The translations under genes and the position numbers were made by a program. A stretch of DNA of 64,000 bases from Drosophila pseudoobscura (taxonomy: Eukaryota > Arthropoda > Insecta > Diptera > Drosophilidae): assembly GCF_009870125.1 (NCBI RefSeq), contig NC_046681.1, forward strand, positions 6,647,001 to 6,711,000, given 5' to 3'. Numbering within the stretch: the first letter of the stretch is position 1; each line of letters starts with the position of its first letter. The notes under the pieces are model-generated. The model searched no databases, was not told the DNA's origin, and worked only from the letters and a program-made list of their open reading frames with translations. Positions 13,426 through 25,540 of this stretch are shown here, in pieces.

Positions 13426-16400
13426 TCGTTTTACTCTGCTTTTGACGAATGCAATTATCTGCATCGCTTTCTGGCTTCGTACAGATTCCTACCACTTCTT
13501 ACGATCACTAGTATGTGTTGCAGTTTTTGGCAGCGAAAATTGCCCAATTACATCTCCAAACAATTGATGCCACAACAAGGCACAAGCCAACAGCTTAACC
13601 CTTTAAAGACTCGAACTAGTTAAATATAATTATTACAACATTTGAAATAGTATAAAGTAGGGTAGAGATTGGTGCAAAAATTGGAGGACATTTTCTGAGT
13701 TGTAGCTTACTTATCTGTTGTTGAACGAAACCGCCAAGACGACAATCGAGTTGTCTGAATCCATGGGAATAATTCGAAATATGAGCAACAGTTGTTAAAG
13801 TTGATCGCATGTAATATCTCTTAGCTGAAAATTTGTACGTTGTGTCGTAAGGGGTTAATGCAGCTAATCTGAAGGTCTCAAGGCGCAATGTAATTTCAGT
13901 TGTTGCACCTGTCATTGCAGCCGAACGTGAGCGTGACACACTGAACATAGCATGTGGTAAGAGCTAGTGGAGTGGAGTGGAGTGGAGTGGAGAGGGCTGG
14001 AATGTGGCATATGGGTACATATACCCTGGGTATGTGCAATAAGCCAAGTATTTTGCTAAGGGCCCAGTTTGGCGGTCATTTCTCTGTCGTCCCTGCCGTC
14101 CTCTTCTCTGCGACCTTGCCCGAAGTGTTTGTTGCTGTCTGTGTTTGCTCTCTGGTTGACCCCTTTTCGGGTGGGTGGTTCACCGCACTTCCACATCATC
14201 CTTAATTAGCAGTATATTTTATGTACATAAATATGTGTTCCAGCGGATAGTAATTTCCACATTTCGCGTTGCTCTGAGCTACGTGGAACTGCACGGAAGG
14301 CACTTTATTGTTTTGGTGACATTTTAACGGCACTCAACGGATGACCCCGGGTTAAAGAACCATTTTTAATAGACAATTTAGACTGAGAGATTCTTAATAA
14401 ACTGATAAACGTGTTGGCTATTATGAAATGCAGTACAGAGAAGGAAAGATTCGTTGTCTACCGCATGAAATCGTCTAGTTCTTACTTCCGCAAGGTTCCA
14501 GAATGAAGTCGAAAGTACTATGTGGATGTATGATAATCTGTATTCATGCATCGATTAATGTCACATCGATCCGTCCGTCAATAGGTCCATCAGCCTGTCC
14601 ATTGTATTGGCACCTCCACAAGCTTCGCTTGCCTGAAAGTAGATCCTATTTGCATCACCCGCTCTTAGCCAAACGTGTAATTTGTCCAATTTGACCACAT
14701 GCTTCTTTCTTCACCAAATTGGTATCTCCATTATGCATTTGTGGGGGGACCCCTGCCCCGAGACCCGTCCCCAGGATATTCTGCAGCTGGTTGCGCTTTA
14801 TGGCCATTTTAAGACGCCATCTAATTGCGACGCCGTGTCACATGCCCACGGCCTCGCCCACGCCAGGAGCATCGGGCAGCCGACTGGAACCAAACCACTA
14901 TAATCAGTGGCGACAGCGCCAATGGCAGGGGCGTTGAACAGCGCCTGACTGGGGGCGGACTGCGTAACGTGTGGCAGGTGGGAGCGGCTTCTTTCGCTTT
15001 TCGGCGCTGATAAGCAGCCCCTGGTACTCTGAGAGACTCCGCGAGCAGCGAGCAGGATTTTTGATTTGGCTGCCGTTACTGTCATCAATATTTGGTAACA
15101 AATTCCAATCGCATGGCATTCCAATTCCAATTCCATGCAGGTTGATTGCACCTAGCCATTTGGCAGTTCCAAATTCAGGCGCAGACGCTGTATCAGCGTC
15201 TCTTCTCTCCATCGATTCGCCTGGCATTACGTAAGCTCCCAGCCAAGCTGCTACCTCTCTTTCTCCGCATGATTCAGCCGCACACAGCTTTTCAAACTAA
15301 GAAAACTCTGCTAATGGCGACATCGTAAGACGTTTTAAATGTACACTACAAGTGGAAAAGGCTGTGCGAACATCATGTGACGGTGGCCAGAGCCAGTCTT
15401 TTAGCACCAGGAATAATCTGACTTATTCGTAGGAGCTCCGCCAGCACTCGACGCAGCTCTGCATCCTGTCCCAGGACAGCTGTTCCTCTAGGAGGACTCA
15501 CTACCGGCTTTATGCGTTCGTCGGGCGTGCAGTTTGTACTGCAAAATTTGAAAAAATATGGTCCAGAAAAGATAACAAATAGTATCATTGTATAAGAAAC
15601 TACTATGTAGTCCGAGAAGTAAGGACAATTTAAAAGGAATGTCCAAATTCCAGCGTATGATTGTAAATATGGGATTAGCCAAACTTTGTGTACAGACTTG
15701 ATATTCAGTTCTAACAAACTTTAAATTATAGATACCCTTTTCGTTGGTAATCGATCTACAGAGTGTTGTCTAGTCATTAAATTATCACAATTACGATTTC
15801 TTTTTGACTTATCCGAAACTGTCGAAAACAGCAGATCAGTTGAAGGATCAGCCGATGGTACATATCATATTTACTGCATATAGTATGTACTATCAGGTAT
15901 CAAAAAGCATACGTTGATCTATACCTGATCCAAAAACATAGGATAGTTGAAGGTGTGTGCGTGGACTTAAGACATAAATATAATCCAAATTCATGTTCGT
16001 TCGATGGTTTGGATCATACTCGTAATTACTCTATTTCAAATTGATTGGACTGCGGTTAGGGCATCTCTGCTTCGTAGTACTTTCATTTGGCCAAGTCTTG
16101 TTTTTTGAGCCAACTTTTGTTGAGTTTTTGGTGTGTGGGTAAAAATGCAGCCAGAAACGAGCCACGGTATGGAGCCATAGTGTCGTTGTTTAGCTGCGCT
16201 CCTGTGCAACAAATAGAAACAGCAACAACAGGTGGACTTGTCACAACAACCAAAACAACACCAGCAACACAGAAGCAACACCAACACCGATCAAGACCCA
16301 CTCAAATGCCTCTCCAGATTTGTCATTCTCCAGCAAAAACAGCAACAACAGCAACAACAACGAAAATGTTGGTAAATGTGTCATGGTACCAGGAGCAGCT

Positions 16401-19400
16401 TTTCGCGCTGGCACCGCTGGTGCCTCTAGCCATGGCTGTGGACGTGTTCCTGTTTACATTTCTGGCAATGTTTTGAAACGCGTATAATACAACTGTATGC
16501 AAAAGCCGGTTTCGTTGGGTTTGGGTCTGTCTGGCACAGCTTTGAGGCGCTCAATTGACACATATCCCATCCCAAAAAACTGCTTATCCGTGTCTTCCCC
16601 GGCGCTGGTTGCTGGTGACCGCGGCTGTCGGGCTGGTCCCAGGGGACTCGGCTGTTAGTGTCAACGTTTTTGGCGCTAACTGTGAATTCTAATCAACGTC
16701 TTGTTCAATTTGCTTCCATTCGCTGCCGATGACGCGCAGAAAGTTTTGGATGACGGTGATGTGCGAAATGGAAAGGCAAGAAGACGTAATGGGGTCGGTT
16801 TCATCAGTGGTTTAGCTGCTTTTTATGGGGGAGATAGTGAATCTGAAAAACTGTCTTTGTCCAGAGTTCTGGGGGAGTCAGACCTGCCCCACACTGTGTA
16901 GACTCTCGCCGTGGATGCCGAACGTGTTTCGTGTGGCACAGAAAGCACGCCAGACACGTAACAATTAACAATTAAAAACATTAAAAGCCTCTTATACAAC
17001 CCAGCAAAAACAACGGGCACTTCACACGCTTTGAACCTCTAGGGTTGATCCCAACACACCCTTTATGAAATTCGAATCTACTTTTGACACATAACTACGA
17101 AAGACCGCGTAATAAGTGCTATAAAGACGCCAAACGACAGCCAGCACTGACACCGAGAAATAAAGAAATGTTTATTCGACCATTATTTCGTCCACTGAAA
17201 TATCACATAACACAACAAACAGTCTGATCGTAAATACGAATAATTACTTTTCACTCGTTTTTATCGGATCTGGAAACAAAATTGCTAGAAACTAGTTCCA
17301 CATATTTTCCGAGTTTCCGAGTTAGTAAAGAAATAAAGTACCTTCATGCCTCGTATTTTATACGATCTGGAAGTCAAAATATTTGAAACTACCACAGTAT
17401 TTAACCTGAGCGAGCGCTTGGCCGAAATTATGTTAATTGCACGGATGCAGCCCCTACTTGTATCTGTATCTTTGCATCTGAATCTCTGCATCTGTAGCTC
17501 TGGGGGCTGTGCGAATGCAAATTAGCCGCCAGAGCCCAGAGTTTGCCCTGGAGAATGTGTTTTGGTTTCGGTTTGGCATTACCACGCATAAATTTTCTTA
17601 CGCCTGAACGGCTCCAGCGACCATTTTCCAGCAGGCCCCCAATGGTTGGGGCCTGTGGTTCCCCTCGGCAGGGAAAAGGACGAGTAGCAGGAAACGGCAA
17701 ATGTTTATGCTGAAATATGTTGAAAGGATACTTTATTGAGCGAGAGGAACCGGCCGGGGGCAGGAGATCAGTTTGTTCAGCCACAAAGTTGCATAATTAA
17801 TTTGTTTACACAGTTGTACACAAACTCGACGCAATTTTCTGGGGTCGCCGTGTAATGTGCAATGTAAACATGTGCAACATCGCTGGGGGCACGGGCACGG
17901 GCACAGAACTTAAAGGGCTCCGAATAAAAAGTGAAGCGACGGTTGCAGAGAGATAAGAAATATATCTAAAGGACAGCAGTTTGAAAAAATATAATTATAC
18001 TATTGAATATCATTGCGAAGTGCCATTCATTATCTTGTTAATCGTGAATCAATCAAATCATCTTAAACGTATTAATCGGATTGAAACTAGGTATCTTTGT
18101 ACTACTTTCTACATTCTCAAACTCTTCCACAATGGGATATGAATAAGTTTTCCTAGTTCTCAGTTAACTGCATGGTTCCTGCATGAAAGATGGCCACCGT
18201 TTTATATTTTCCCGCTTAATTTTCCTCACTTTCGCAATAAAAATAATGAAAACTCACTTTAACGTGAATTATTATCCACTTGCCGCCAAATTCTCTTGCC
18301 TCTGATTCATTGTCCGACTGCCATCGGGACAGGTCATGCACTTCGCTGAGTGGGGATCCATTCGACACTTCGACAACTGCAATATCATTAACTATATCAT
18401 CGATAAAATGTCCATTTCCGTCCCATATTTGTTTATATTTGCGCCATTTGCTCTCAGTCGTCCATTGTTGCTGCTGTTTATGCACTTCCGTGCATTCGAG
18501 GAAAATGCGGCAGAACCGACAACAGGAATGGCGTCAAATGTTTTACTGCCAGATAAGAAGTTTAATTTATGCGAAAACATGTTTGAGGCTTCTCGCATCT
18601 GCTGGCCAGACACCGAATGGGCATATACGGATATAGATAGCGGGGCAGCCGTGATCCTGAATGTGCCGGGCCTTGACCGGACCCGGTCACGCCCATATAT
18701 AGCACCCCCGTTGCTATTGACCTTGCAGCGGCGCGAACTTCAAACCCAATCAAATGCGAACGCAAAAAAATTGGCCATAAATTTATCGGGATTCGGTCTT
18801 CTGTTTTTGCGGACGTCGATGTGTGTTGTTTTTGCCACTGTCATGTATTTATTTAACGCCATGTTGTGTCTAGACCCTGGCGCTGACTGACATTGTGGCC
18901 AGGCGGCACTCTCCGATATTTGTAGAGCGATAACTCCTTTTTTATGGTCACCCATTGTCTGCAGCAGCACGAGGAGTAAGAGGAGCAAGAGGAGCAGGAG
19001 GAGTGGCGCTGGCAAAAGCAGGAGCGGAGCAGATTTTATGCTATGTCTGTCTGGCACTTTCCCAGAAAGCCGCAACCAGCCAAAGCCAACAGCCACAGCC
19101 AAAGAAGCGTGCCTCTGCATAAGCAGGCAGGCAATTAAAAGCAAAGATTCCAGACATTTCAGCCATTCCAGTTATTCCAGGGTGAGGGTGCGGGCGTCAT
19201 ATCATTAATTAGCTCCTGACGCGTTGATAGTTTTCCTTCTTTTAAGGTTATTTAACATTTTTGCAGTATCATAGAAACAAATACAGACACGGGAATGCCG
19301 CATTATACAAGAACCATACATGATTATCATCTTTGATCATCAAAAACTGTGAAGAAGAAATAACGTAAGGTTCGTCTGTTGGAACTCCTGGGTTTCGACC

Positions 19401-20148
19401 ACTGTTAATACTTGACAAAAAACACTCTTCTGAGTCGATAATAGATGATAGGAGAAAAGCGAACTTGCTTTGCTTACGATCTTAGCAGTAAAGGGTAGGT
19501 ATTCATGTCTGGCATGTACTGATACTCGTTCGTACTCTTCCACAGGAAGAGGGTTTTATAGTAAGCAGAAAAGCTCCGAAATTCATTACTTTATTAGTAT
19601 AGCTGAAGAGTTGACTGCGTACTTACCGATGTAAATGGAACTGGTAACTACAGATCGCCACAAAATTGCATAGCATATTTTTGGGTGGAGATTTCATGTA
19701 TTTCATACTCAGTCAGTATAAACGCACATACATATACTATATATTTTATACTTAATATACTCAAACGGTATAATTGGCAACAATTAAATGCTTATTGTGG
19801 TATCTACAGAAATACAAATACATTTTTATAATGTTAGGCCGGTTCGATCTATAGCCCAATCATGAAAGAAGACCATGTTCAGACTATACGGGGCCACATG
19901 CCCAATTTTATATAAAGAATACGGATAACTGATGTGGTTCCTATACAAGTACGATTATATTTAATATTCTGGTAGGAAACATACGGATACAATTAAATGG
20001 ACTAGAAATAAATTGATAAAAACCCCACAGTACGTTAACACACCCTACAAGGGGTCACAGGGTATTATCTGCGCTATGATAACTAGCCCGTACTGCTGGC
20101 GGCTTTCTCGGTGTTTCTGGTCACCCGATCTTCCGGCCACTCAGTCAA
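13426..20148. other. Gene-poor intergenic DNA
   Basis: About 6.7 kb between the DINE-like element and the zinc-finger gene. It contains a GGAGT pentamer run near 13970-13993, CAA/CAG-rich DNA near 16205-16360, and a possible small ORF at 15373-15588 listed separately. No spliced gene model with good junctions could be built. Numerous short open frames occur on both strands and look random. Confidence 0.5.
15373..15588 (-). CDS. Possible 71-residue single-pass membrane microprotein
   Basis: ATG at 15588 to TGA at 15373. The first 20 or so residues are hydrophobic (MILFVIFSGPYFF), followed by a short Cys pair (CSTNC), a Pro-rich bend and an amphipathic Leu/Arg-rich helix (AELRRVLAELLRIS). The 3' half is GC-rich with coding-like third positions, unlike the AT-rich surroundings. 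The frame is also open for 43 more codons upstream without an ATG, so this could be the last exon of a larger gene. I recognise no family, and it may be chance. Confidence 0.25.
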   Translation of the reverse strand: MILFVIFSGPYFFKFCSTNCTPDERIKPVVSPPRGTAVLGQDAELRRVLAELLRISQIIPGAKRLALATVT

Positions 20149-22214
20149 TCAGTGGCCCGTGGAGTGCCGGATAATGTTCTTCTGGTGCAAGCGCCCCTGC
20201 TCGTGTTGGGCCACGGACTTCTGGTGGTTCATCGTTATGCCGCAAGTGCCGCAGAAGTAGCCGCCGTTCGGGGCCCAAGTATTAGCTTTATCCTTCGGGC
20301 CGCTGGACGTGCAGGTGGAGAGACCCAGTGGCTTGGGGGCGGGCATCGAGCCGGTGGAAGCGCCGTACATGTGGCGCCCGACAAAGGGAACAGCCATGTT
20401 TCCGCTGATGTAGCTGGCCAGAACATGCCGGCGATGTCGGGCCCCTGCCATGTGCATGGCCATCTGGGACTCAGAAGTAATGCTCACATCGCACAGCTCG
20501 CAATGCAGCCACTTGCAGTCGGTACGCACCCAGCGGCCAATCGCGTTGTAGTAGCCCGTGCCGTTCGGCCTGGAGAGGTTGGCGGCCACCAGCAGGTGTC
20601 GGCGCCCGTGGAAGTGCTGGTAGGCGTGCACATTCGACGTGAGCTTCAGGTCGCAGAGCTCGCAGTACAAGTCGATAGCCCTTATGCTGGGCAGATCCAG
20701 CAGCATGTCATCCGAAACGCTGCTTTGAGGGCGGCCGTCGGGCATCCGGAATGAGCCCATCCGGCGATCGTGCTCCTTTGAGCGGTAGTGATCCATGGCG
20801 TTGCGCATCGTCCGCATGGTAGTGTGGCACAGGCGGCAGATATTCCAGCGGAACAGGTTCTGCATCTCCGGGGGACAATTTGGATAGAGGGCCTGGTCCC
20901 CGGCAGAGTCATCTGAATCGTTGAAGACTGCAGTGCCTGAACGGTAAGGTAAGGTAAGGACATGGACAATGTGAACTGCAAGGCTACGAGTCAATACTCA
21001 CCAGGAGCCGGGTTCGGTGACTTCTGATCCCACAGTTTTCCGATCTCCATCTCCTGCTCAAGATTAATCATCATGTGGCGCTCTCCCCTGTAGCGAGGCG
21101 ATGAAAGCTGCTGCTTGCGCATTTGAGCAAAGGACTTAAAGCCGTTTTTCTGTGCAAACATGGGTTTGGGCTGTAGAAAATCCTTTTTTGTGCTGTAAAG
21201 CTGAGTATGGGTGACTGGCTTAAAGCCGTTTTTTGGTACTATCCCGCTGCTGATCAATGGCTGAAGTGCGTTCGGGCCGTACAACTTGACAAGGGATGAT
21301 ACAGGGGGATGAGCATCTGACGGTTGGGGCTGCTTGTGGAAGCCATTGATTGGTTTCTTCGACTGTAGTCCCGGAAGCTGGAGCTGCTCGTTTTGCACGT
21401 AAGCCCCGCTGCTGTCGAGGCAAAGTTCGGGAACCTTGCAATGGGCGTGGGCATCCGAGTGCAGCTTCTGGACTGGCTGGTAGCCATTCAATCGGCTTGG
21501 GGTCATGCCGTTAAGCTTCCTGATACCCCCGGCTCCATACTCATTCGGCACGGGCATTTCGCTTCCTGGGGTCGTTGTCACACAATCACCAGTCTCGTCC
21601 TGCTGGATCTCCTCAATCTGTAAGGGAGGCGGCTGGTAAGCCGGCACAGGCTCCTCGAACTTATTCACCCACAGCACCGAGTGGGCAAGGGGACTTGATT
21701 GCTGCTGGTGCAAGGCCGCCATGAAGTGGGCCTTGATAATCTCGTCCGCCTGATTGGCGGTGGGAGCCTCGGTGAATGTAGAAACTAAAGCTGGAATGGT
21801 TAGGTTCTGGGATGCAAACAGCTGGTGAACGCCAGTTTGAGCGAACAGTAGCAGAGTCTTGTCGGCGGAGTTTGGGTCGTGCCAGACACCCATTGTGCCC
21901 GACCCATCAAGGCCGTTGCCATGAATGGGACAGGGAAGTTGTTCCATTGGGAACATCAGCCGCAGGAGTTGACACTCTGGATCTCGTCCAAACTCCTCGT
22001 AATCTTCTGGAGGAACATTCACATGGAAGTGATAGACGGCCTTCGTGTCCAGGCATCGCACGTCCACCAGGACGGGCACATGACCGGACGGAGTGAGTGG
22101 CTTGGGAAGGTGAGGAGCATCTTTGACTATTTTTTTGGCGCCTTCTATGGCAAGCACCTCGTGGACCAGCAGGTGCCGGCGATATGGGTTCACGTTGTGC
22201 TGCAAGGCCAACAT
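20149..22214 (-). CDS. Protein with four U1/JAZ-type (C2H2, x5 spacing) zinc fingers
   Basis: Exons (minus) 22214-21002 and 20936-20149 join at a phase-1 GT-AG intron to give about 666 residues. The first exon encodes a region with no domain I recognise, Pro/Gln-rich toward its end and with repeated NGFK/NGFH-type motifs (KKPINGFHK, PKNGFKP, QKNGFKSF). The second exon holds four fingers, all C-x2-C-x12-H-x5-H: CRLC, CELC, CELC and CGTC. This spacing is typical of U1/zf-met/JAZ fingers that bind double-stranded RNA or RNA-DNA hybrids, as in ZNF346 and ZFR, so an RNA-binding nuclear or cytoplasmic role is inferred. The start is the first ATG in a frame that is already open 82 codons upstream without one, so an upstream exon or non-AUG start is possible. 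Confidence 0.85.
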
Positions 22215-22499
22215 TATTGTGCTGGTGCTGTACTCGTAGCTTAGGATTCTTGAGGCGGTACTGGAAACGGCAGCAGTACGGCGGGAATTGCTTAGGACAT
22301 ACGTAACTTGGTCCGCTGTTTCGTATTTGACGGAATATGTCGCTTTTTCGAGTGCCCTTTTGGTTCGTTGCTTTGCACAGATGATAGAACTCGTTGCTGA
22401 TGTCGTTGATTCAGAAATGTGTTTTTCAATAAACTTGGTGCACTGCGAAATCCACGACAACTTATATTTTATGTGCTATTCTAATACGAAATGTTGGCA

Positions 22500-24000
22500 A
22501 AACATTTGAATTTGTTGGGAATGGTGTTTTAAAAATGTGTGAACGGTTTCTCCACCAGTCGAAAACTACATTACAAAGCACAATTACTGACAGACCTGAC
22601 GCCGTGATTGAATTGTCAAGGCTATCAAAAACTGATGTTCGTGTGTTTGCGTGAATGTGTCTAGAAATGAAAGTCACTCCAGCAGGGCTGCATTTTAGGG
22701 GGGGTATCGGTTGTTTAAGTGTTGGAAAGTCCCTGTCTAATATATATTGGCCAACACTCTTTCTATCATCCCCAGATAGCGAAGCAATCATTGAAGACGC
22801 TAATCACGTTCACGGTAGCTGGAACGCAATCACCAACATGGAAGAATGGAATACCCATATTCCAAGAATGAAATACGCTGAACCATATGCTTGCATAGTT
22901 AATGTGCATTTCAATTCCAGCAGGGAGCTTGCCGATAAAATCCTTCAAGGTCACGACCAACTCAATCGTTACTGTAATTGGATGGAGAAAGAAAGCTGTC
23001 CCTAAAGGGTCCTCACTCATGGAAATTCCAGGGCAGGGCTTTAAATATTCCCGACAAACTTCTGTATACCAACACACATCCGGAGAGCCCCTTGAATCTG
23101 ACACACATGTGTATGTGACTGCCGTGGGGTATTAAAATAATGCTTTGCGCGTGATTTTCCATCCTTGCCGGGTATCCTTGGCATCAATTGTCAACGTTTA
23201 GCTGGCGGACAAGTTTATCGGCCGAGGCCGCACCTGTGGGTAAGTTTCCACTGGGATGACAACTGCCACTGCCACTTCCACTGCCAACATCAATAACTCT
23301 AATGGGAAAAGGATAAAGATAAGCATTAAATAACACACGTACGCGCGGCGTTCTGGGGCTTATGGTATGGCCTCCCCAGCGAGTTTTGCCAGCCAGGCCT
23401 ATAGGTATACCATGTGAGATGTGAATGGGGGCGTGTGGAGACTTCTGGGGTGGGTGATGCGTGGGCCCCAGAGGCATACTCTGTGGGCGGGGCTGCGTAC
23501 GTGTGGCTGTTAGGCGACACGTCCCTGTCCCGCCCTCTGCCACACTGCCTCTCGTCACCGTCACCGTTCTGTTTGCTCTGCGCATTTTTCACATTTCGCG
23601 TTTCCGCTTCCGCTTGTTCGCCATTGTCGTGACAGTTTCTCGCTTTTGCTTTACCATCAGATCAAAAATACGAAAATGTGCCACACACGTGACCAATTTA
23701 AAGACGTACCCACCCCTATGCCCTGCGCTCCTTGCTGCCGTGGACATCATTTCAATTGCCAACTTAATTTAAAAACTGGTGCTTGCGGCGGTTGAAGATG
23801 TGTGTATGATGGGTGCAAAATTGATGGAAACGCTGCAGACAGGGAACATGCAAATTTTTGCTGATATGCATTGATTTCCTTTGGTGAATTATTACGATGT
23901 AAGACCCTCGAGCCATTCAACATCTTACCTATCCTTCTGGCTGTAACTTAGATCATGTCAAGGGCTCAGTGTCCTTGATTATGCCGGTCTCCTGAGCCGG
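22500..24000. other. Upstream flank of the zinc-finger gene, no gene seen
   Basis: Holds the probable 5' UTR and promoter of the zinc-finger gene. On the minus strand a short upstream reading frame (MFCQHFVLE) precedes the gene at about 22500-22471. The rest has no spliced coding exon, RNA gene or element that I can support. Confidence 0.4.
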
Positions 24001-24013
24001 AGGCCGCCAAGCC

Positions 24014-24120
24014 ATGGCTGTTGAAAATTTTAGAGATACGAGAAACCCGAAAACGCATCATCATTATTTGCTGAATTTGGATCAGATCGGATTATTATTA
24101 ACAGAACGACGTAAACGCGC
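24014..24120 (+). mobile_element. Fragment of the DINE-1/mini-me-like family
   Basis: The stretch with 'gagatacgagaaa', 'aaaacgca' and 'ctgaatttggatcagatcgg' matches, with differences, the internal repeats of the element at 12313-13425 (near 12670 and 13150). It is a truncated relic without ends. Confidence 0.55.
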
Positions 24121-24232
24121 TGTATCCTCTATCCAGAGGATTGAGCGGGAGGGGATACAGCTTATAAGACTGTCTTTATTTGTAGAGGTTGTTTTTTCAT
24201 AAACAGCGCAACGTTTAATAAATATTTAAGAC

Positions 24233-25540
24233 ATGCTGGTGCAATACGAAAGATCCCTGCTGGTCGGCGATCTACGCCCAAGAAGTTGTGTGGTCCAGAA
24301 GCCCGTGCTCGTTACCGGAAGTCATGCCGTTAAGTTCTGTCTGGTTTTCAATTTGGATTAGAGGTATTTTCTACAGTCTGGAAATTGTTTGCGCGGATGC
24401 TTGAATAAAACGCAATAATCAACCATAATAACAGTAATTAATAGTACAAATCTGGAAAGAAATACATGTACAGTTTAAACATTGAGTCCAAATTATCATC
24501 GAACGCATAGTACAACCACTTGCCATACAGTCTATATATAGTCGCATAATCATAAGAACTATATAGTATGTACTATCTATACACATAAATATGTATGTCG
24601 TATTGAATGGTATAATAATATATATGATAACATATAAAAAAGTAAATTGCGCTGAAAAAGTATATATTATCCCTGATTATGGACATAAATTACATATAAA
24701 TATTTATATATATTACTTATGTATATATTATATTTATTTATTCATCTGAAATTTTTACGACGTGCGACTTAATTGCATCGCAGGTGCATACATTACCGAC
24801 ATCATCTTCGCGCCTGCACCCTGCTTTACCTCATCGACTTTGAGTGGGTAAGTTTTTTTTGTTTCTCCCCCTATTCATCTTTTCCGTTGAATCATTTTTC
24901 TGGGTTCTTCTTCTTTTATTTTTTATTCCCTCCAGCTCTATTGGCCGAGACGCTCTCTGGCGACAAACTACTATGACGCGATCCCCCCTCGTCCAACCAC
25001 AAGTAAAGCTACGAAGTTATTATTTCTTCATTTATTTTATTTAACACTTCCTGTAATTTTAGCAGATCGACACCTCCGGTGGCCAGGAATACCACTTGCC
25101 CGCGGATACCGATATGCCCATCATCGTTTATCATGGGATCTCCATCCTCATCCTGAAATCAGGATTGTCAGCAACATCCGGTACATACACCGCCGAATCA
25201 AACGTTGGGCTTCGAGACGCGTAAGTGAATCTGTATAAATTTGTGGAAATATTTTACAATATATCTTCCTTCACAGACCTACATATGTACCCTACGCTTT
25301 GCCACAAACCGAGTCTTATGCGGTTTCCCCCCTCCAGACGGAGTCCTATCAAAGCATCCCAGCCAGAAATACTCGTATCCCAGCAGGACAGAGGCGCAGG
25401 GACAGGGGACAGGTGACAGCAGAAAACCCCTTGCAAGATCCGCACATAACAGGCCATCGTCATCTTTCGACCTAGTCCTCGACAACAAGGACTTTCACTA
25501 TGGTAACCAAGGAAGTGGCTTCGCGTGCACGAGACTCTAG
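24233..25540 (+). pseudogene. Degenerate multi-exon gene fragment, left member of an inverted pair
   Basis: Exon-like pieces on the plus strand: an ATG frame of 43 codons at 24233-24364, a piece before a GTAAG donor near 24848, one after the acceptor near 24935, one from about 25066 to a GTAAGT donor at 25221, and one from the acceptor near 25277 to TAG at 25540. Its last frame shows PSQKYSYPSRTEA and ends with SSFDLVLDNKDF. The mirrored copy at 26787-26925 shows PSQTESYSNRTEA and SFDLAIGNYLKDF in the minus orientation, so the frame was once under coding constraint. Junction phases between exons do not all agree, which argues for decay. I recognise no family. Confidence 0.35.

Noticed and set aside
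18336-18890. 184-codon plus-strand ORF with a real ATG
   Set aside because: No recognisable domain, no Kozak or splice support, mixed AT composition without codon bias; hydrophobic stretches arise from T-rich DNA. Could be reconsidered if conserved.
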